A DNA stretch of 34,961 bases, taken from the NCBI GenBank assembly GCA_946610655.1, contig CAMOCH010000004.1, positions 1-34,961 on the forward strand. The letters are read 5' to 3'. Shown here piece after piece: positions 30,778 through 34,961 of the stretch (positions are counted from its first letter, which is position 1; every line of letters begins with the position of its first letter). The translations under genes and the position numbers were made by a program. The stretch is from an uncultured Clostridia bacterium (GTDB lineage Bacteria > Bacillota > Clostridia > Christensenellales > UBA1242). The notes under the pieces were generated by a model. The model ran no database searches. It was not told where the DNA came from and saw nothing but the letters and a program-made list of their open reading frames with translations.

Positions 30778-31377
30778 ATGAGTGTTATTTCAAAAAACTG
30801 CAAAATTGATATAAAAAATGTTAAAAACAACACTAAAAGTATTGAAAATGACAAAAATTTTGCAAAAATTGAAAATCAAAAAATTGAACTTATCTCATGG
30901 ATAAGAACTCTTTTATGTGTGCGAAAATACCTGCCAAATATAATAAATGTGCTTGATGAGTTGGCAATAAAAACAGCAACTAACTCAATGTATGAATCTT
31001 GTATATTTGGTGATATGAAAAACGGAACATATAATCAAATAGAACGCCTTATGGAAATTAATGAAAGAAAAGTTTCTATTATTAACATTAAACTTTTTGT
31101 TGATAGCATAATTAATAGTTTGGAAGAAAAATATTTGGACTTTGTTAAATATAAGTTCATTCAAGGCAAGAGTAATAAAAAAGTGGCAGAGCTTTTGTCT
31201 GTCACAGAAAGAACATTGTGTCGTTGGCATAAAACGGTTTTGGAAAAGTTGTATAAGTTTTGTAATGTAAATGGCTATTCTTTAAAATTTATAAAAGAGC
31301 AAATTTGTCATGAAAAATGGATTATTCCGCATTATCAAAAAAGCAAAAAATTGGTTGAACTTTTATATGCATCATAG
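30778..31377 (+). CDS. Sigma-70 region 4-like / ArpU-type phage regulator
   Basis: Strong SD AAAGGAGG. C-terminal HTH LEEKYLDFVKYKFIQGKSNKKVAELLSVTERTLCRWHKTVLEKLYKF; position before terminase genes fits a phage late-gene regulator. Confidence 0.6.
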   Translation: MSVISKNCKIDIKNVKNNTKSIENDKNFAKIENQKIELISWIRTLLCVRKYLPNIINVLDELAIKTATNSMYESCIFGDMKNGTYNQIERLMEINERKVSIINIKLFVDSIINSLEEKYLDFVKYKFIQGKSNKKVAELLSVTERTLCRWHKTVLEKLYKFCNVNGYSLKFIKEQICHEKWIIPHYQKSKKLVELLYAS

Positions 31378-32304
31378 CAGGTCGTCATCATCAACATAGT
31401 TATAATCTGGAAAAACAACTTCATATTCGTCATCTATGTTTTTTGGAGAAGGTGTTTTTCTTTTTCTAATAAAAGATTTAGGTATTTTTTCTTCAATTTC
31501 GTTTTGTGTTTCTTTTATTTCTAGTTTACGTTTTCTCGCTTCAAAAACAGCTTTTATTATGCTTATTAAAAAAAGGATAACAAAAGGAGTTGAAATCAAA
31601 ACAATTAAAATTATTTTTATTGGCTCATTGATTGGAATTGAATTTGATTGCTCTTCAATTATGTCTTGATTTTCAATCTCTAAGTTACTAGGAATATGAG
31701 AAAGATTTTGAGTGGCTTCGCTGTAAATGTAACCTTCATACAAACTGGTGACATTTGATGCAGGGGTGTATCTTGCAAAATACCACAGGTTGCTATTACC
31801 ACCAATTGGAATCTCTCCAACAGTGCTGGCAATATATTCGATTTTTTTTGTGCCGGCAGAAATGGTAGATAAAATATTGCTATTTGAATCAGCTCTTGAC
31901 CAAATTTGTGTTCCTGCAAATTCGTTGATGTCAAAAGTTATGTTAGATAGGTATGGTGTTGATGGAATAAACGAAACAATTTCAAAAGTGTTAGCAGCAG
32001 CGTAACCGGTAAATGATGAGTATTGAACTTTATAAATTTCATCATTAATTTTAGAAATTATTGAAACAAAGTATGTGTTAGGAACATAGAACAAAATGTT
32101 GCTGCTGCTTATATCTTGTGTTTTATAAATGGCACAATTATCACCAACTTTTGCGTATAAAATTTTTTGAGTTTCATATGCAAACGTTTCGATTTTTTTG
32201 CTTTGTAAACAGCAAAAACTGACGTTAAATATTTGTGAAAAAAATATGCTGAGAAAACTAAAAAATATTATAAAAATTTTTCTTAATAAATGATAATTTT
32301 TCAT
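31372..32304 (-). CDS. Signal-bearing membrane protein with SH3-like extracellular segments, one C-terminal TM and an acidic cytoplasmic tail
   Basis: N-terminal hydrophobic IFIIFFSFLSIFFSQIFNVSF; two segments ILYAKVGDNCAIYKTQ...YKVQYSSFTGYAA and TQIWSRADSNSNILSTISAGTKKIEYIAS...LWYFARYTP...YEGYIYSEA; TM IKIILIVLISTPFVILFLISII; tail VFPDYNYVDDDDLL. Confidence 0.6.
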   Translation of the reverse strand: MKNYHLLRKIFIIFFSFLSIFFSQIFNVSFCCLQSKKIETFAYETQKILYAKVGDNCAIYKTQDISSSNILFYVPNTYFVSIISKINDEIYKVQYSSFTGYAAANTFEIVSFIPSTPYLSNITFDINEFAGTQIWSRADSNSNILSTISAGTKKIEYIASTVGEIPIGGNSNLWYFARYTPASNVTSLYEGYIYSEATQNLSHIPSNLEIENQDIIEEQSNSIPINEPIKIILIVLISTPFVILFLISIIKAVFEARKRKLEIKETQNEIEEKIPKSFIRKRKTPSPKNIDDEYEVVFPDYNYVDDDDLL

Positions 32305-32545
32305 AGCTAAATTTTAACAAAAAATGGTATGATTTTTTGATTAAAAATATGTAAATTTTAGTAAAAAAATGTATTATTTTAAAATTTTTAATAAAATCAA
32401 CAAAATAATAAAAAAATACACAAAAATGTTAGTAACTTGGCACTTATTAACATATTTATTAACAAAATTGTTATAAATAGCCATATTTTTATACATTTTT
32501 TCAATTTTAAAAATATATCAAAGTAAGGATTTTTTATTAAAAAAT

Positions 32546-33976
32546 ATGGATAAAAATTTAATAAAAAAATTGATGCAAATTAAAGCAGAATTGTTGGATC
32601 GAAATTATGATGCTTTAAATAAATATAATAGTGGTAAAATTGTTCATCAAAAACAACTAAATTTTCATAAATCAAATAAGAAAAATAGATGGGTTTTTGG
32701 TGGCAACCGAACAGGTAAAACAGAGTGTGGTGCTGTTGAAACAATTTGGCTTGCAAGAGGCAATCATCCATACCGAAAAAATAAACCAAATACTGTTGGC
32801 TGGGTTGTTAGTCTTTCGACCAGAGTGCAAAAAGAAGTTGCTCAAGATAAAATTTTGAAATATTTAAATAAGTCTTGGATAAAAGACATTGTTATGAAAC
32901 AGGGCAAAAAGTCGTCACCAGAATATGGAGTGATTGAATGTATTGTTATTAAAAATGTGTTTGGCGGGCTTAGTGAAATATATTTTAAAAGTTGTGAGGA
33001 AGGCAGAGATAAATTTCAAGGGGCATCACTTGATTATGTTTGGTTTGATGAAGAGCCTCCAGAAGATATTTATTATGAGTGTTTAATGCGAGTTATGGAC
33101 AAAAATGGAGATGTTTTTGGAACGATGACTCCTCTTAAGGGTATGACTTTTGTTTATGATGTAATTTATTTAAACAAGTATAATGACCCAGAAGTTTACT
33201 ATGATTTTATGCAATGGGAAGATAATCCATTTTTGGATAAAACCGAAATTGACAGGCTGTCTAAAACGCTCAGTAGTGATGAGCTTGAAAGTAGGAAATA
33301 TGGCAGATTTGTTTCAAATAATAATTCGCTTGTTTATAAAGAATTTGATGAAAAGGTGCATGTGATTGAACCATTTGATATTCCAAAAGAATGGCAAGAT
33401 AACATTTCGATTGACCCAGGTCTCAATAATCCACTTTCGGCACATTGGTATGCCACTGATTATGATGGAAATGTTTATGTTGTTGCTGAGCATTTTGAAT
33501 CTGGCAAAGATGTTACTTATCATGCAGAGCGAATTAAACAAATTTCAACAAGACTTGGTTGGAAAAGAGCGAGTAATGGAATGTATGCAGCACTGATTGA
33601 TAGTGCAGCAAATCAAAAAACACTTGCTAGTCAAAAAAGTGTGACTGAACTATTTTATGAACATGGAATTTTGGTTAACCCAAAAGTTAATAAAGATATG
33701 TTCACGGGCATAAACAGGGTAAAGTCATATTTAAAAAACGCAAATGGTGAAACCAAACTTTTTATCTTTGCAAACTGCACAAATTTAATTCAAGAAATAA
33801 AGAACTATTATTGGAGCGATGGTGATAACCCAGTTAAAAAAGATGACCACTGTTTGGACGAACTTAGATACTATATTATGAGTCGTCCAGAGCAAAACGA
33901 AAAGCCAAAGTCACAAATTGAAAAAGACAAACAAAGGTTATATCAAAGACTAAGAAGACAACATATGTATAATTAG
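32546..33976 (+). CDS. Phage terminase large subunit (TerL)
   Basis: Walker A VFGGNRTGKTE, Walker B LDYVWFDEEPPE, GTMTPLKGMT coupling-like motif, nuclease motifs SIDPGLNNPLSAHW, LIDSAANQ, CLDELRYYI. Confidence 0.9.
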   Translation: MDKNLIKKLMQIKAELLDRNYDALNKYNSGKIVHQKQLNFHKSNKKNRWVFGGNRTGKTECGAVETIWLARGNHPYRKNKPNTVGWVVSLSTRVQKEVAQDKILKYLNKSWIKDIVMKQGKKSSPEYGVIECIVIKNVFGGLSEIYFKSCEEGRDKFQGASLDYVWFDEEPPEDIYYECLMRVMDKNGDVFGTMTPLKGMTFVYDVIYLNKYNDPEVYYDFMQWEDNPFLDKTEIDRLSKTLSSDELESRKYGRFVSNNNSLVYKEFDEKVHVIEPFDIPKEWQDNISIDPGLNNPLSAHWYATDYDGNVYVVAEHFESGKDVTYHAERIKQISTRLGWKRASNGMYAALIDSAANQKTLASQKSVTELFYEHGILVNPKVNKDMFTGINRVKSYLKNANGETKLFIFANCTNLIQEIKNYYWSDGDNPVKKDDHCLDELRYYIMSRPEQNEKPKSQIEKDKQRLYQRLRRQHMYN

Positions 33977-34106
33977 CAAAAACTGCAAAATTTACCATTA
34001 AATACTAAAAAATATATATAAAATACATTGATTTGATTAAATTTTTGCAAAAAAATAATTGTCACCAGCTTAATTCAAAATCAATATTTTTTGATATATT
34101 TTAGGT

Positions 34107-34394
34107 ATGGAAGAAAAACTAAAAGGGCAAATTAAAAAGATTTTAATTAAGCTTGCAAATGGTTATGAATACTCTGAAAAAGTTGAAGAGTATGTTGTTA
34201 AAAAAGACACCGAAGAGTTGGAACTTGCAAAGAAAAAAATCTCCACGCACTACATTCCACCAGACATGCTTGCAATAAAAATGCTTTTAGAATTTTCTGA
34301 CCAAAATTCAGAAGTTTTGTCTAATATGACAGATGATGAATTGATTGAACTTAAAAATAATTTAATTAAAGAATTAACAGGAGGTGATGATTAA
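34107..34394 (+). CDS. Small protein resembling the C-terminal tail of phage terminase small subunits
   Basis: ILIKLANGYEYSEKVEEYVV...KKKISTHYIPPDMLAIKMLLE resembles the TerS tail pattern (GYEYEE...kk...yiPPDttAqifwLk) without an N-terminal HTH. Confidence 0.5.
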   Translation: MEEKLKGQIKKILIKLANGYEYSEKVEEYVVKKDTEELELAKKKISTHYIPPDMLAIKMLLEFSDQNSEVLSNMTDDELIELKNNLIKELTGGDD

Positions 34395-34580
34395 TTGCTT
34401 TATAAAAATAATTTTCCACAAAAGTGTGATGTAGATTTATGTCAAAACATAGCCGAGTATTCACTCTGTGTTGGGAAAAAAGGAAAGATTAATTTTTGTG
34501 AAAAATGCTTAGATAGGTTATATAAAACAATCAAACTAGAAAAAGGGGAAACGAATGGAAGAAAAAAAGTATCTTTATAG
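34395..34580 (+). CDS. 61-aa putative zinc-binding phage mini-protein
   Basis: TTG start behind strong SD AGGAGGTG; Cys pairs CDVDLC and CEKC. 3' end overlaps the portal start (34554). Confidence 0.5.
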   Translation: MLYKNNFPQKCDVDLCQNIAEYSLCVGKKGKINFCEKCLDRLYKTIKLEKGETNGRKKVSL

Positions 34581-34961
34581 TGAAGAAGAAGATAAGGTTA
34601 TTGTTGATTTTGTGATTGAAGATTATAAAAACAGACAAAGAGAAAGAAGGAGTCAAGAATTAACTTGGGATTTAAATATTAATTATATGCTTGGAAATCA
34701 ATATGCATGCATAAGTCCAAAGGGAGAAATTGATATTTTTGAAAAGAATTTTTATTGGGAAAGTCGAGAGGTGTTTAACCATATTGCTCCAATTATAGAA
34801 ATGCGTCTTGCAAAACTTGCAAAAGTTAGACCAACGGCATCAGTAAGGCCAAGTGGCACAGAGCAAAGTGATTTATATTGCGCCAAGCTTGCAAAAAGCA
34901 TATTAAATGGAGTGTTTAATAAAACGGGACTTTCAAGACTTATAAGCAAAGCAACAGTGTG
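34554..34961 (+). CDS. Phage portal protein, 5' partial (runs off the window)
   Basis: Not in the ORF track because it lacks a stop. SD AAAAGGGGAA then ATG at 34554: MEEKKYLYSEEEDKVIVDFVIEDYKNRQRERRSQELTWDLNINYMLGNQYACISPKGEIDIFEKNFYWESREVFNHIAPIIEMRLAKLAKVRPTASVRPSG..., P22-type portal N-terminus pattern; follows TerL. Confidence 0.7.

Noticed and set aside
32430-32475. TTAACATATTTATT 14-mer and GCACTTATT shared by the terL upstream gap and the giant gene leader
   Set aside because: AT-only low-complexity match in very AT-rich intergenic DNA; order differs between sites, so chance is likely.
32530-32546. ATTTTTTATTAAAAAAT dyad at the terL start
   Set aside because: A/T homopolymer pairing is expected by chance here; weak as a regulatory stem.
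1-34961. CRISPR arrays, tRNA, rRNA, transposase or IS inverted repeats
   Set aside because: None recognised while reading both strands; no regularly spaced direct repeats, cloverleaf or transposase motifs found.

Overview
AT-rich Bacillota/Clostridia-like window. Left part (+ strand): 3' end of a type IIA topoisomerase B-subunit gene, a complete A-subunit gene, a single-pass membrane protein with a basic/charged cytoplasmic half, a PdaB-like polysaccharide deacetylase and a two-OB-fold SSB-like protein. Middle (- strand): a signal-bearing protein with SH3-like C-terminus and TM helix, then one uninterrupted 22.4-kb ORF for a ~7,460-aa predicted lipoprotein (about 64% of the window) with divergent InlB/Listeria-Bacteroides-like GW[YF] modules, Tyr-rich repeats and an Ala/Gly-rich hydrophobic C-terminus. 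Right part: the start of a prophage-like packaging module (sigma-region-4-like regulator, large terminase, TerS-tail-like small protein, 4-Cys mini-protein, portal truncated at the window end), with an opposite-strand SH3-like/TM protein gene between regulator and terminase. The best non-coding signals: (i) two promoters of identical layout, TTTTCGACAAAA (extended Spo0A box) with TCGACA-18 nt-TATAAT/TACTAT, one before the pdaB-like gene and one before the giant gene; (ii) a LexA/SOS-type palindrome AGAACAAACGTTCT before the phage regulator; (iii) a repeated TGTCACCARSTTAA element before two phage-module genes. All family assignments are from reading motifs by eye; no database search was run.
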